In this document: one piece after another, positions 23,233-34,519 of the stretch
How the letters are laid out: each line of letters begins with the position of its first letter
Numbering within the stretch: the first letter of the stretch is position 1
Translations under genes and position numbers: made by a program
Notes under the pieces: generated by a model
What the model saw: only the letters and a program-made list of their open reading frames with translations
Databases searched by the model: none
Told to the model about the DNA's origin: nothing
NCBI GenBank assembly: GCA_039602395.1
Contig: JBCNJP010000017.1
Span: 14,038,315 to 14,102,314 of the forward strand
Reading direction: 5' to 3'
DNA: 64,000 nt
From: Deinandra increscens subsp. villosa
Taxonomy: Eukaryota > Streptophyta > Magnoliopsida > Asterales > Asteraceae

Positions 23233-24651
23233 ATGGACATAATCTTCTGCGATGAGCTCCTCCAAGAAATCTTCCACCGCCTCCCTCCTCCGTCGTCCTC
23301 CGCCGTCTCCCTCGTCTCCAAACGGTGGCGCCGCCTCCTCCTCTCCTCCCTCTCCTCCCTCACCCTCCGCCTCTCCCCAAACCACCCTCCCCTGCCTTCC
23401 CTATCTTCCTTCCTTTCTCACCACACCTACCTCTCCTCCCTCTCCCTCTCCTCCTCCTCCTCCTCCTCCGCCGTTGCAACCACCGCCTTCTCCGACAGCC
23501 TCCTTGTTTCAGTCTCCGCCGCCTGTCCTAACCTCACGCGCCTCCGCATCTCCACCGGCCCTGTCTCGTTGCTTCCGTTGCTTTCACTCTCCACCTCATG
23601 TCCTCGAATCTCATCTCTTTCAATTATCCTCTCCAGACCTGTTCTCTCTCTTTTCTTCTTATCCTATTTCAACTGTCTCAAATCGCTAAACCTAACTCTC
23701 ACCGGAAACGGCTCGCCGGACTCCATTTCCGATCAATTCACCTCGTACTCAACTCCGTTGGAGCTAGAATCCCTCAGTTTATCCGGAATTCGCGCCGGAG
23801 ATTACGCGCTCACCTGGCTATGGAAAAACTGCAGTTACCTCACCCTATCGAAGCTCGTTTTCGAGAATTGTGAAGGCGTAGGCGATAATCATTCGTTTTC
23901 CTGCTTCATCAAAGGACTGAAGAGCCTCCACGAAGCCGAATTGAAGACTTGCAGGTCAATCATCTCCTTAATTCTGCTCAATTTAGCCGAGAATCGTTCC
24001 GATTCCTTATCGTCGTTATCAATTCACGACGGAGGTAACAGAGAAAGTCTACTCCATTTCCTCCGCGAAACGAGGTGTAATCTTCGAAAACTCGATCTCC
24101 GATTACCTCTCGATTTAGAAGACATTCATCTGCTCGAAATCGGTACAAAATTCAATCAATTACATGTTCTTCGTTTGCAAAGTTGCTGTATGGTTACAGG
24201 TGAAGCTCTCAAAACCCTAGGGTTAGCTTTGAGCGATAATCTCGAGGAATTAGCTCTAACAAACTGTGATGTTATCAATAAACAAAACGGTTACGGATTC
24301 CTAGTGGAATTAGCTCAGAATCTGCGGAAGATCAAAATCCTGGATCTCTCGTATAATCACACTCTAGTTGATAAGGAATTTGCGTCAATGATCGGTTCTT
24401 ATTGCGATTTACGAACATTGAAACTGAGAGGTTGCAGTAGGTTAACAAATGTATCGTTGATTTCGTTGGCGAAGAACTGTAGGCATTTGGAGAGTGTTGA
24501 TTTGGTTTACTGCCATGGGATTGAGATTGAAGGTGTTGAGTTTATGATTCTGAATTGTTCGAAACTGAGAAACCTGCAAGTTGAAGATCGGAAGGTATCG
24601 GAAGCTGCTAGAAGATGGATGGCGGATAAGGTTATTGAGGTCCAAATCTGA
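23233..24651 (+). CDS. F-box/LRR protein, single exon, 472 aa
   Basis: The N-terminus (residues about 4-45, MDIIFCDELLQEIFHRLPPP then AVSLVSKRWRRLL) is an F-box. Such proteins join Skp1-Cullin1 ubiquitin ligases through this motif and select substrates with the rest of the protein. From about residue 95 to the end the sequence is built of leucine-rich repeats of the cysteine-containing/RNI type, for example LRTLKLRGCSRLTNVSLISL and HLESVDLVYCHGIEIEGVEF. It ends DKVIEVQI with stop TGA. The frame is intact with no intron, and the ATG is the first in frame. The first 250 bp is very rich in CTCC repeats coding for Ser/Leu/Pro, which also opens spurious frames. The substrate is unknown and I do not assign an Arabidopsis orthologue. 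Confidence 0.93.
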   Translation: MDIIFCDELLQEIFHRLPPPSSSAVSLVSKRWRRLLLSSLSSLTLRLSPNHPPLPSLSSFLSHHTYLSSLSLSSSSSSSAVATTAFSDSLLVSVSAACPNLTRLRISTGPVSLLPLLSLSTSCPRISSLSIILSRPVLSLFFLSYFNCLKSLNLTLTGNGSPDSISDQFTSYSTPLELESLSLSGIRAGDYALTWLWKNCSYLTLSKLVFENCEGVGDNHSFSCFIKGLKSLHEAELKTCRSIISLILLNLAENRSDSLSSLSIHDGGNRESLLHFLRETRCNLRKLDLRLPLDLEDIHLLEIGTKFNQLHVLRLQSCCMVTGEALKTLGLALSDNLEELALTNCDVINKQNGYGFLVELAQNLRKIKILDLSYNHTLVDKEFASMIGSYCDLRTLKLRGCSRLTNVSLISLAKNCRHLESVDLVYCHGIEIEGVEFMILNCSKLRNLQVEDRKVSEAARRWMADKVIEVQI

Positions 24652-24986
24652 TGAAGAAGAGAGGTACATTTTAACAATTGGATTGAAATTGTATATGATG
24701 ATTTATTGTTGTGTGTTTATGTTGTCATGGGAATAAAAATGTGTATTTATGAAATCATATTTCTATCTTATAAGATATAATTGAAAGTTAGTTATATGTT
24801 AATCAAAGATCATCAGAATGATGATAACTAAAGGAGATTTCCCTAATCATAAAAGCAAATTGTGATAATCGTATTGGGTTGGCGGGTAAACTGGTGAATC
24901 AAAACATGATCCTTGTATTAATTTGTTAGTGATTGGTACATCAATGGTTAAGTTTCACTCGGACACACTTTAATTGTGTAGCCTGA
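24652..24986. other. F-box gene 3' flank
   Basis: AT-rich sequence with likely 3' UTR. AATAAAAATG at about 24732 may serve as the polyadenylation signal. Ends where the inverted-repeat arm begins. Confidence 0.4.
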
Positions 24987-25406
24987 ACATGACTCGTATA
25001 TCTAAGGATGTTCACTGTAACTTGTTTGGCCGATTTTGGTTTACCAAGCTGTTTTGAACAACAAACCGTCGTGAAGTGAGTTTTTCAAACCGTAAATGTG
25101 AATCAAATTACCTCTAACATAAGGAATTGGCCGATATTTCTTGGTTTGGGTGGTTCAGTACTTCAGTTGGTTTTTTGACGGTTTTTGAACACCCCTACAT
25201 ATAATCAATTTTCCTAGACATGTTAAATAGATTACATTATAATTAAGTTGTTGGTTTTGACGGTTCTTGAACATCCCTACGTGTAATTCATTTTCATAAA
25301 CATGTTAAATTGGTTACATGTAGTAAAATAAAGAAAAGATTATAATCAAGTTGTAAATGAGCTAACTAACTTGTGGATTGTATAAAAGTGATTAATGAGT
25401 TGTTTA

Positions 25407-26291
25407 GGTGGTGTTTGTTTTTCTGCAAAAGCTCTTCATGTCCTCTTCTGTCTGCGCCGCGCAGACCACGCGCAGACATTTAGGTCTGCAGACTGTTTGT
25501 TTTCTCGAAGACATTTCATTAAAAAATGTCTGCGCAGGCTCTTCTTGGTGCAGATGTGACCCAGTCACTTCTGACATCTTCTAACATCTTCTAACCTTCT
25601 CTTTAAACTGTTTTTACATTAAAAAAACATTTATAAACAGTTTTTTTTAATTCTTTTATAAAAAAACATTTTATTAAGTCCTTTTTAAAAAACTTTTTCT
25701 AAAAAAACTTTTTTAAAAGTTTTTAATATATTAAAAAACTTTTAAGAAACTTCTTTAACCACTTTTTTTAAATCGTCTTTTAAAAAAGTAAAAAAAACAT
25801 TTTAAACAATTAATTTTAAAAAATAAATTTTAAAATGTTTTTTTTTAAATTAGTTTTTTTTTTATTTTTTTTTTTAAAAAGTTTTGTTTTTAAAAAACGT
25901 TTTTAAACAATTATTTTAAGAAAAAATATTTTAAACAATTATTAAACAAAACTTTTTAAACATTTATTTAAAAACGTTTTTAAACTGTTTAAAAAACATT
26001 TTTTTGAACAGTTTTTATAAAATATTTTTGATATTTTATTTAAAAGAAAATTGTTTAAAAAATAATTGTTTGCTAAAATATACGGAAAGAAATAAAATGA
26101 TTGAATTATGTATAAGTTTAAAAAATGATTTATTTAAATTTCAGTTTATTTTAGAAGTCTGCATAAGTTAAAAAACAAACACTCTTCTTCGTACAGACTG
26201 CAGAGGTTTAGTCCACCTCTTCTGCTACAGATGTCTGCAGATGTGGTCCGCAGACTGCAGACATTTTACCTCTTCAAAAACAAACAGCACC
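25407..26291. mobile_element. Tourist-like MITE, 885 bp, with empty site in the other arm
   Basis: Ends are GGTGGTGTTTGTTTTT and, inverted, GGTGCTGTTTGTTTTT. The 3-bp duplication TTA flanks it (25404-25406, 26292-26294). The left arm (about 1100-1125) has the continuous empty site TTGTTTAGTTTACTAC. TSD and TIR type indicate PIF/Harbinger (Tourist). Subterminal CTGCAGAC/GTCTGC motifs and CTTCT repeats surround a core of TTTAAAAAAC-type repeats. Non-coding. Confidence 0.9.
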
Positions 26292-26632
26292 TTAGTTTAC
26301 TACTTATAAAATATCGTAGGTTACTAATAAAATATTATTCAGTAAACAAGGCAAAACAGAATAATATCCTTTTTTAGTAACTAGTCAGTGGGTAAATGAA
26401 ATTTACTTGTAACACAACTCGTTTTAAAGACAACTCATTTTAAAGAATATTTCATTATTAACCGTGATAGATTATAAATGTAGATCATAAATGGTAAGAA
26501 ATCACACGATTCTTTTTGAGAAAATACAAGTGTCTTAAATCTAAAGAATTTCTTGTGTGCAAGTGCGACACAATTATATCCCCCATTATCAAAGATTTTA
26601 CTTTGGCCCAAAAAAAAAAATCCAAAAAGATG

Positions 26633-26704
26633 AGGTCCCACCGAGACTTGAACTCGGGTTACTGGATTCAGAGTCCAATGTCCTAACCACTAGACCATGG
26701 GACC
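26633..26704 (-). tRNA. tRNA-Gln (anticodon CUG), second copy
   Basis: Identical in sequence to 713-784 but on the opposite strand. The acceptor stem starts at 26704, the discriminator pairs to A26633, and the anticodon loop is CTCTGAA. On the minus strand it is followed by CTTTTT and a long T-run (the A-runs at about 26610-26630), suitable Pol III terminators. The surrounding non-coding sequence has diverged by several percent while the tRNA has not. Confidence 0.96.
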
Positions 26705-27300
26705 TTGATGTTCTTAAATTCGCTTATAATCACTTAAAAATACATTAGTTGTTATATTTTAGAAATGTTCAAACTAGCTGACTTGTTTTACAGCAATTAT
26801 AAAGAATCCCATCACAATATAACTAGAGCTTAGATGTCTTTTTAGGATTGAATAAAGTTTTGAGAGACAATAATCTACTTGAGTAGTATTAGATGAGATT
26901 TTGATTTAAATAATCCAACAATAAGCATGTTTTTGGAATTTCAATAAAATTGATATATTCATTTATGAGATTAGGAATGGATTAAAAATGTTGTTTATGG
27001 GTTATGTTGTATCACGTTGGTTAAACCCACAACTTCAAAGCTCTCGCGGAAAGTATAAACTTATTCTTAACTTTGATCATTCCACAAAAAGCTAAATGAA
27101 ATGCACCAACTTTTTACCCACAAAAACTAGTGTGCATAGAATTTAATTAGGAAGAGTGCGATCCACGTTATATTACACACTTATTAAGATTCCACATTTT
27201 TGCTTGCAATTTATTTTTGCTGGTTGGCGTTTTGCTGGTTTGAATTGTTCAATTTGAACACAATTTGTATTTTTATTTGTGTAAAATATATCAACCTTTA

Positions 27301-27551
27301 CTATCAAAAAGTAAGGTTAATGTAACACTTTTATTGACAAAAATGTTGTATTAGCTGAAGTTACATTAGATCTAATGCAACTTTTTGTTACATAATGCAA
27401 CCTTATATAGCTAATGCAACCTTTTTAGATGCAACTCTTTGTGAAAAAAGTTGCATTATGTAATAAAAATGTTGCACTAAGTCTAATGCAACTTCTGCTA
27501 ATGCAACATTTTTGTCAATAAAAATGTTGCATTAGGCTCGTTTTTTGGTAG
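27301..27551. mobile_element. Snap-back MITE, about 250 bp
   Basis: Ends CTATCAAAAAG and, inverted, CTACCAAAAAACGAG are TIR-like. The whole element folds on itself: GACAAAAATGTTG pairs with CAACATTTTTGTC, and TAATGCAACTT-type motifs recur in both halves. The left arm of the inverted repeat (about positions 115-125) lacks it, giving an empty site. TSD not resolved because the flanks have drifted. Confidence 0.75.
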
Positions 27552-27677
27552 TGCTTATTTTACACTGCACACACATAAAATTGTCTAACTGTAACACAAC
27601 TAATTTAACATGTTTATCGATGTATCAACCGTATTGGTCGGTTGAATGATAGCTAGTAATCAAGTTGTCAACATGTT

Positions 27678-28726
27678 AATCAGATTGATAGGCTGTAAAA
27701 AATGAGTTATACGAATCATAAGCAAGTCAGAAAACGTGTTAATGGGTCGACATGTTTCCCTAAACAGGTTGACAGTTGGACCTGTATAACTAAACGGGTT
27801 CGTAGGTTAAACCCGAACATGACCCATTTAATTAAACAAGTTAACCCATACATGACCCCTTTTCACACGTATTACATGTACCAACCCAATACATGTCAGA
27901 CCGTGTAAAAAATTGGCACCCCTACTATAAACTATAGGTATACAAACTGTCTTTTTTTCATGTTGGTTTGGGTTGGGTCCATAAAAGTTAAAACCGGTTT
28001 TAGTGAGACCGGTTCAGGTTTTAAATCGGTTTTTACAAGAAAAATAATCGGGTTTAATAAAAACCAATTTGTTTTAGAACCCGTTTTGCATTGATTCGGG
28101 TTAGGTTATACCTACATGAAACCGGTTTGGTTGAGAAGCCGAGAAGGGTTAAAAACCGGCTCTAAAGTGACGTTTGGATTGAACACGGTTCGGTTACACT
28201 GAAACCTGTTTGAAAAACCGGATCAGGGCCAGTCCTTAAACCGGTTCGATTTCCTAAACTTGTTTTTTTTCCCATCACTACCCTTAACTAGACCCGACCA
28301 AATAGTTGGGCCCAACATATTGATTTAAATGATCATAGTCCACCTATCTTTTAGATAATGAGAGTCACAATACCCAATTTGAAAACCTTGACTGGCCCAC
28401 TTGTCCAATCATAACGAGGACTCGAGGAGTTTACCTTTTTAATTTTTATTGTTAGATTATTTTTCTCTCCAAACGCCTATGAACGATTCTATTTTATTTT
28501 AGAACAAAAAAAAAGTACTGTTTTGTTTAATAATATTTACTTAAATAGTTCTTTTGTATTGGATTTAGATACAGAAATACAAATCCGATAAAAAAAAGTA
28601 ATACTTCATTACAAAAAAAAATCGGTAAATAGGTGTTATAGTGTTTTTAGACAAAAAAAAATTGTTTTTAGGGGATCTCACACCTATAATCTTGAATCGT
28701 CTCCATATTATTTTTATGCAGTCGTA
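27678..28726. other. Degenerate repeats, no gene
   Basis: 27690-27920 has repeated ACGGGTT/AACCCG motifs ending in GGCACCCCTACT, like a worn hAT end. 27960-28250 is dense in ACCGGTTT and CGGTTTT motifs. The remainder is AT-rich. No credible coding frame. Confidence 0.4.
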
Positions 28727-29653
28727 TCTTCCTACTCTAATAAACAATTACAATGGTTGACACATGTCAACACTAAATTCATTTTCATAAAAAATTTCCC
28801 TCTCAAATCTACTCCCTAATAAATTCTTTTTTCTATTGGAAATTATATCATATTTTATAATCATGATATATTTTTATCTATTTATATTTATGGAATTATG
28901 ACAATCATATATTAATTTACATCTTATTTTTATTTAGAAATAATTTTTAAACTATTATTATTTTCATTTTAAAAAATATTTAGAAACTTATAAAATACCA
29001 ATAAACACTTATTTAGTATGTTTTCAAATATAATTGAGCAAATCATATTCAATATTTTAATTAATGAATACCTAATACTATCAGCGTTGCGTTGTGGGTG
29101 ATACTATTTATAAAGAAATTTATAAGCGACAAAAATCATGTTCATAATATCCAATATTAAATAGTTTTTTTCCTACCATATCAAATGAGTCATGTTCGTC
29201 CAATTTAGAAATTTTAAACATCGCGACTAATACAATTGCAAATTTTTTAATGTATATCAACATAACATTTTTTATTGATAACATTATAATCTTTTGATTA
29301 TAATTTAGATTTTATACTCAACAATTAGAATGTGTTCATTACAAAATTTGATAAAACCGTATACTTATTTAACTTTCTATACAGACTTAAATTCTCAAGT
29401 TTGTCAATTCATAATTCATGTTAGTCGCTATTAAGGGTTTGATTGTTTTTTAAACATGGCCACGTTTATCTTGCATTTTCCAAATATACAAGTAGAGACA
29501 TGCCCTAAATATTTTTTTATAAAGAGAGTAAAGTCACCAATACCATATCATGAATTATAACTATAGCTTTTTATTTAATGTAATGTAATACGTTATTCTG
29601 ATAGTTTTAATTTTTAATGATTCAACCCGTATAACATACGGGTTCTATCCTAG
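28727..29653 (+). mobile_element. Non-autonomous Helitron, 927 bp
   Basis: Starts after host A with TCTTCCTACTCTAATAAAC and ends with hairpin ACCCGTATAACATACGGGT, TCTATC and CTAG (29650-29653) before host T. Homologous end to end with the minus-strand element at 6533-7314, including TTGACACATGTCAACAC near the 5' end. No coding capacity. Confidence 0.86.
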
Positions 29654-32600
29654 TATATACTAAATTATAATTGACCCTCAAGAAATTCGGACACCAACCC
29701 TATAAAAATTTTGATTTCAACCCTCAGAAAATTTTGACACCTAACTCTCAAGAATTATTAACTTAGAACTTTACAAATACAAACCTTATTATAAACTAAT
29801 TAATAAACAAAAACAATTAATTTGAATAATTCAAGCCCACTTATTATTTTCAATTAATAAAAAGATCAAACTAAACAGTTAACTAATTATGCATGTTTAA
29901 CGATTAACTTATTATTATATTAAATATATTTAACTTAACTCGGTAATCAATTGGTGTTGGATATTTTAGTGTAATTGAAGAGTGCGTGTAACATTCAAAA
30001 AAGAGTGCACGGTTGCTTGGACATCGGGACTAACAGGGGATCCAAGAGGACAACGCCCCCGAGAGGAGCGGGGTCTAAGGGACGGCAACCCCTGTCGTGG
30101 TCCAAGGGGCAGATCCCCTGGCTATGGTTGAATAAAAGTCCTTCATGAAAAATGCATCACAATTTATTTTCGGACCAAAATTACATTATTGAAACTTGAG
30201 AGACTAAAAGTGTAATTTATTCAAATTCGTATTTGTAGTTACCTGAATAACTGCAAATACGCTCCTTCCCCTAATAGAGCGGACATTCTGGATTTACGAA
30301 ATCATTTGGTTCCTCTAAAAAAATCACAACATTCAAAAACTATACAAAAATCTATAAATCGTTCTGATTTTATCCGATCGAATCATTGGTAGTCACTCCA
30401 ATATTTGATCTGAAAGTGATCTTACACGACTTCAAAATCTATCAGGCAATCAACTCTCAACGACTTCCCAAGGATCCCCAATAATTGACAACACCCACAT
30501 TTTGATATTTTGTCTTTAAGCTCAAAATCTATATTAAAGTAGTTCAACTTTAAAGTAGTCCCAAAGTCCAAACTATATCTATATCCCTGGCTTGTTTACA
30601 TCTAAATTCTAATAAACTGGTATCCTAACTTCATATATATTCAGCTGACTTAGTTACTATTAAATTCTCAGTTTAATTTTTGTTTTACTATTTATTTATG
30701 TATAAATTTTTTACTAATGATAGATATTTTTTCTGTTTAATAATCCACTTCCTAAAAATAATAGTTATAACATTCACATCTCATTCCTTATCCTCAATCT
30801 CATCCTTAAATTTTAACAAAATCACTTAAAAACACACTCAATCGGATTGACTCAGTCCCATTCACATCCTACATACCCCATCCTCATATGTGTAAGGGAA
30901 ACCAGTTGCATCTCCCAACATTGATCTTGCGTTATTCATATTCGTATCCATTATTTTATATTTTTTCCGTGAACGATAGAAAGAGAAAAAATAATAAAAA
31001 TAAAATAAAATAAATGAGTATTACATAATTGAATAAAGATAGATAGAGGGAATAAGATGTAGAGATTTTTAGAAAATACTATATATATTTTAAGCATGTG
31101 TTTTAGTTCAAACAAGTTGTGAATGCTTTTACATATAGGGACTCCCTCATTGTCCTCGCTGCTGTAATTTTAACAAAGAGATGGAACTTATCATAATTGC
31201 ACTCATGGAACCAAATGATTCATCACGAACCAAACAGCATTTCTTTATCATACAGACAACTTATTCATTCAGCACCAAATGATTCAGCACAAACCAAACA
31301 GTCCTAGTTGCCCTATCATAAGACGATGGTTGGTGGTCAAGGCCAAATCTGGAATAGAAAGTGTCGGTCGCTTGTCGAGAGAAAAAGGAGAGTGTAATCG
31401 ACTTAATTGAACAGCGAATACTCACATTCTTTATCTTACACCTACTATGTATCTATGTTGTTACAAACGAATGCTAAGATTGAAAAAATACCGTCAGACT
31501 CACCACAGGAGGGAGACTCCTATAATCTACGTCCGGCGTAAAAATAAGTAATTAGTTCTTTAACAAGGTAAAAATTATTGTTAAGGGTTAGAGAGAGCTT
31601 AGAGTGTCATGAAGATATCTAATATTTACCTTTAGAATGTTATCCTTTCTATGAGTGAGATTGATTAATTCGTGGAAAAAAATTAGGCTTTTTTCTTCAA
31701 GAGTGTAATTTTCTTTGACTTTTTAACTTTTCTTGTGAATGTATTTGTTATCTTTTTGGGCTAAGTGTTGACTATTATACACTAGATGCGGGTGGCACAA
31801 ACCTTGCTTTCTAGCTTGCCTATCATTTCATGCTTTTATAGGGTTTGAGTGGTTTGACCTACAAATAATTATGCTCAGTAAGAAAAACCCTTACTTTTTA
31901 CACATTCTATATTCTTTCTTCTTCATTTTTAGACATGATTAGAATATGATGTTTTTGGCATGACTATGTTAACGTTATTCTTGCATAAAGTCATGGTAAT
32001 TTTGTGTCATTGAGGTAGGTCCTACTCCTTTGTGGAAGCCACAACAGGATTATACTGCCTAGCCTCTTGGCTCTTGGGTGCTTGGCTTCAATTATTTCTC
32101 TTGGGAAGATTGGATCGTTTTCTCTATGTAATGTTTTATTGATGCTTGTGTTTAATAAATTACAGTTAAAAAAAAATTGTTTTACAACAAGTAAGTCGAT
32201 TTGGGAGACTAAAGGCTGTTCTTTATGGACCGGACACATAGCTACTTACGTTACTATCCTAAAATCACTATATCATTATTTCCTATAATCTTAAACCAAC
32301 TAGCTATAATAGTTTGAGAGATATACAGTTCATTATTTTTAATCTTTATTGCATTCTAGGTAAATTTTAAAGTTTTAAATCAATTTAATTAATGTTTTAA
32401 CTTTGAAACATTTTTGGGTGATGTGTTTTTTACTTTTTTTTTTATTTTTTAAACGTTTCTTTAACTGTTTTGATCCTTGACATTTCATTTTTAACTTTTT
32501 GACCCCTAACATCGTGAGTCTAAAATAGATAAAACTTAAAATTGAAAAAGAAATAATATATAGTTTTTAAATTCATTATAAATAAAAAATAAAGATGTGA

Positions 32601-32780
32601 GTTGAAATGTGTGAGGTTGAAAAAGTATGGTTGAGTATTAAAATGGGTAGAAAATGAAATTGAATTGTGATGATGTGACACAGAGGTGGCACAAAATAAA
32701 ATGAGATACTAAGGTTGAAAAAGTATACACCGGGTATCCCTGACAGGCTTAGTTTTATTATTTTTTTTAACGGGCGCTCT
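29654..32780. other. Intergenic, one GC-rich island
   Basis: Mostly AT-rich. A GC-rich patch at about 30020-30125 contains several near-complementary GGGGATCC/GGGGTC/CCCCTG blocks (for example AACAGGGGATCC and GGCAGATCCCCTGG). It resembles motifs inside plant LTRs but no element boundary was found. Short open frames around 32000-32280 are not recognisable. Confidence 0.4.
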
Positions 32781-33180
32781 TGTGTCATTGATTTCGGTGG
32801 CAATTGGGATTCACACCTGTCATTGATTGATTTCTCATATAACAATAGTTACCATACGAGCATTGGAATGGCACCTTACGAAGCTCTTTAAGGTCGTAAT
32901 GTCTGTCGCCCATTTGTTGGAACGAGGTCCGTGAAGTTCGATCAAATCACTGGTCCTGAACTAATATAAGAAACGACTGACAAAATCTCTCAAATGACTG
33001 GTCCTGAGCTATGTTGATAAGCGACGAAAGCCCCTGGAACTCAAAGTCGGGGACTTGGTACTTCTCAAGGTATCCCCTTGGAAGGGTGTCGTTCATTTTG
33101 CAAGGAGGTTCAAAGTCGATCAAATCCAGAGCCTCTTTCTTCAACTCAAAATCGATTGCACATATGATAGTTTGGGGTTT
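32781..33180 (+). pseudogene. Ty3/gypsy integrase C-terminal relic
   Basis: Translation gives CVIDFGGNWDSHLSLIDFSY then SYHTSIGMAPYEAL, a stop, GRN-CRP and a frame-shifted WNEVREV-like part, then ITGPEL, DKRRKPLELKVGDLVLLKVS and PWKGVVHFA. This is the end of the gypsy integrase domain and its basic GPF/GPY-type tail. In-frame stops and frameshifts show it is dead. ITGPEL occurs twice, about 58 bases apart, a small internal duplication. No RT, gag or LTR adjoins it. Confidence 0.78.
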
Positions 33181-33527
33181 TAATCTCCAAACTGAAATAG
33201 AAACACCCTTTCTTTACGAGGAGATTTAATTTTTTTACTCTTTTTTATTTGGGTAATTTGATGGGGGTTTTCTTCGATTGTTGAGTCGGTGAGGAATTTA
33301 ACAGAGTTCCGACGAGAAAATTGGAACTGAGAATGGAGAAGATGGAAGGTCTGTTCCGATCTATGGCTTTCTTTTTGTGTAGGGTTTCTTTTTTTGTGTT
33401 TCTGGTCGGAAAACATAGATGGTGGTAGTAGGTGGCTGCCGGAAGTTATGAAAGTGAATTTGGAGGTTGTAGTCGGAAGAAGGAAGACAGAGAAAACTGG
33501 TAAGGATTCTAGGTCTTTTTTTTTTGT
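33181..33527. other. Unassigned stretch before foldback
   Basis: Contains GGTGGTAGTAGGTGGCTGCC and other genic-looking sequence but no frame of gene quality. It may be more captured sequence. Confidence 0.35.
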
Positions 33528-34519
33528 AAAAATGGATTTTAATAATATAAGTTTTACCTTGTTGACGGATAATGATACGAGTTTTGAAATTTCCTCACAA
33601 TAATACGAGTTTTGTAGGTATTAGATATTAATGATACACCGTTAGTTTTTTACAAACGGTGTTAGTCCCTTGCTGACGTCGCATATGTTGAGGGATTGTT
33701 CTTGTAATTTTTTATAATGGATGTACTGTTTTGTTTTAGATGTGTAATTTAAAGGTTTTTTTTATTTTCTTAGAAAAAAAAAAGAAGGAGACATAGCAAA
33801 ATCCCGGTCAAAAATCTATAAGCCTTCTCCTCCGATCAACATTCCGGCGGAGCACACAGACATGACAGCGCCGCCGCCTTTACGGCGGCAGAACCCTAGC
33901 TTCTTCTTCTCTCTTCCAGCAAAGCACATAGACACAGCAGCGACGGAACCCTAGCTTGTTCTTCTCTCTTCCGGCGAAGCACACAGACACATCAGCAGCG
34001 GAACCTTACCTTCTTCTTCTCTCTTCCGGCGGATCACACAGAGACAGCAGCGATGGAACCCTACCTTCTTCTCTGTCGGATGGTTGCCGGAAAAACAAGG
34101 GGTGCCGGAATGTCGCTGAGGGGTGCTCGGAATGGCGACGCCGGAGCACACAAACCACCACCACCACCACCCTTACCTTCTTCTTCTCTCTATTCTGTCA
34201 GATGTTGCCGGAAAAACGAGAGGCGTCGGAATGGCGGCGCCGAAGCACACAGCCCACCACCGCCACCACCCTTACCTTCTTCTTCTCTATTTTCTTTCTT
34301 TTTTCTTTTAATCTTAGTAGAAAATTAAAAATAAATTATAGATATTACAAATCAGTCCCTCTATTATAATAATTGTTAAAAAAACACATTGAATGCCACC
34401 TCAGCAAACCACTAACACCGTTAGTAAAAAACTAACGGTGTATCATTAGAATCCAATACTTACAAAACTCGTATTATTGTGAGGAAATTTTAAAACTCGT
34501 ATTATTAAAATCCATTTTT
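33528..34519. mobile_element. Long-TIR foldback with GC-rich cargo, about 990 bp
   Basis: Inverted arms begin AAAAATGGATTTTAATAATA on both sides and include CTAACACCGTTAGT and ACTCGTATTATTGTGAGGAA (right arm) with its inverse on the left. The flanks are T-rich and no clear duplication is visible. The loop (33780-34330) is rich in CTTCTTCTCTCTTCCGGC and CACCACC and contains tandem units. The architecture matches the three Mutator-like elements at 8.2, 11.3 and 21.7 kb. Confidence 0.72.
33850..34080. repeat. 55-bp tandem repeat in foldback loop
   Basis: TCTCTTCC followed by GGCGAAGCACACAGA and GGAACCCTA-type sequence recurs with a 55-bp period (for example 33910, 33965, 34020). A second pair with a longer period follows at about 34080-34300 (GTTGCCGGAAAAAC ... 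CACCCTTACCTTCTTCTTC). Confidence 0.7.

Larger units (their letters stand above)
24987..27677. repeat. Right arm of large inverted repeat
   Basis: Reverse-complement partner of 1-1519. The first matching bases ACATGACTC (24987-24995) pair with the last bases before the N gap, and CAAGTTGTCAACATGTT (27661-27677) pairs with the first bases of the window. It is longer than its partner because of two insertions, 25407-26291 and 27301-27551. It carries the second tRNA-Gln and the 82-bp tandem duplication. Confidence 0.85.

Noticed and set aside
23252..23873. Pro/Ser-rich and other frames inside the F-box gene
   Set aside because: Shadows of the intact F-box/LRR frame created by CTCC repeats.
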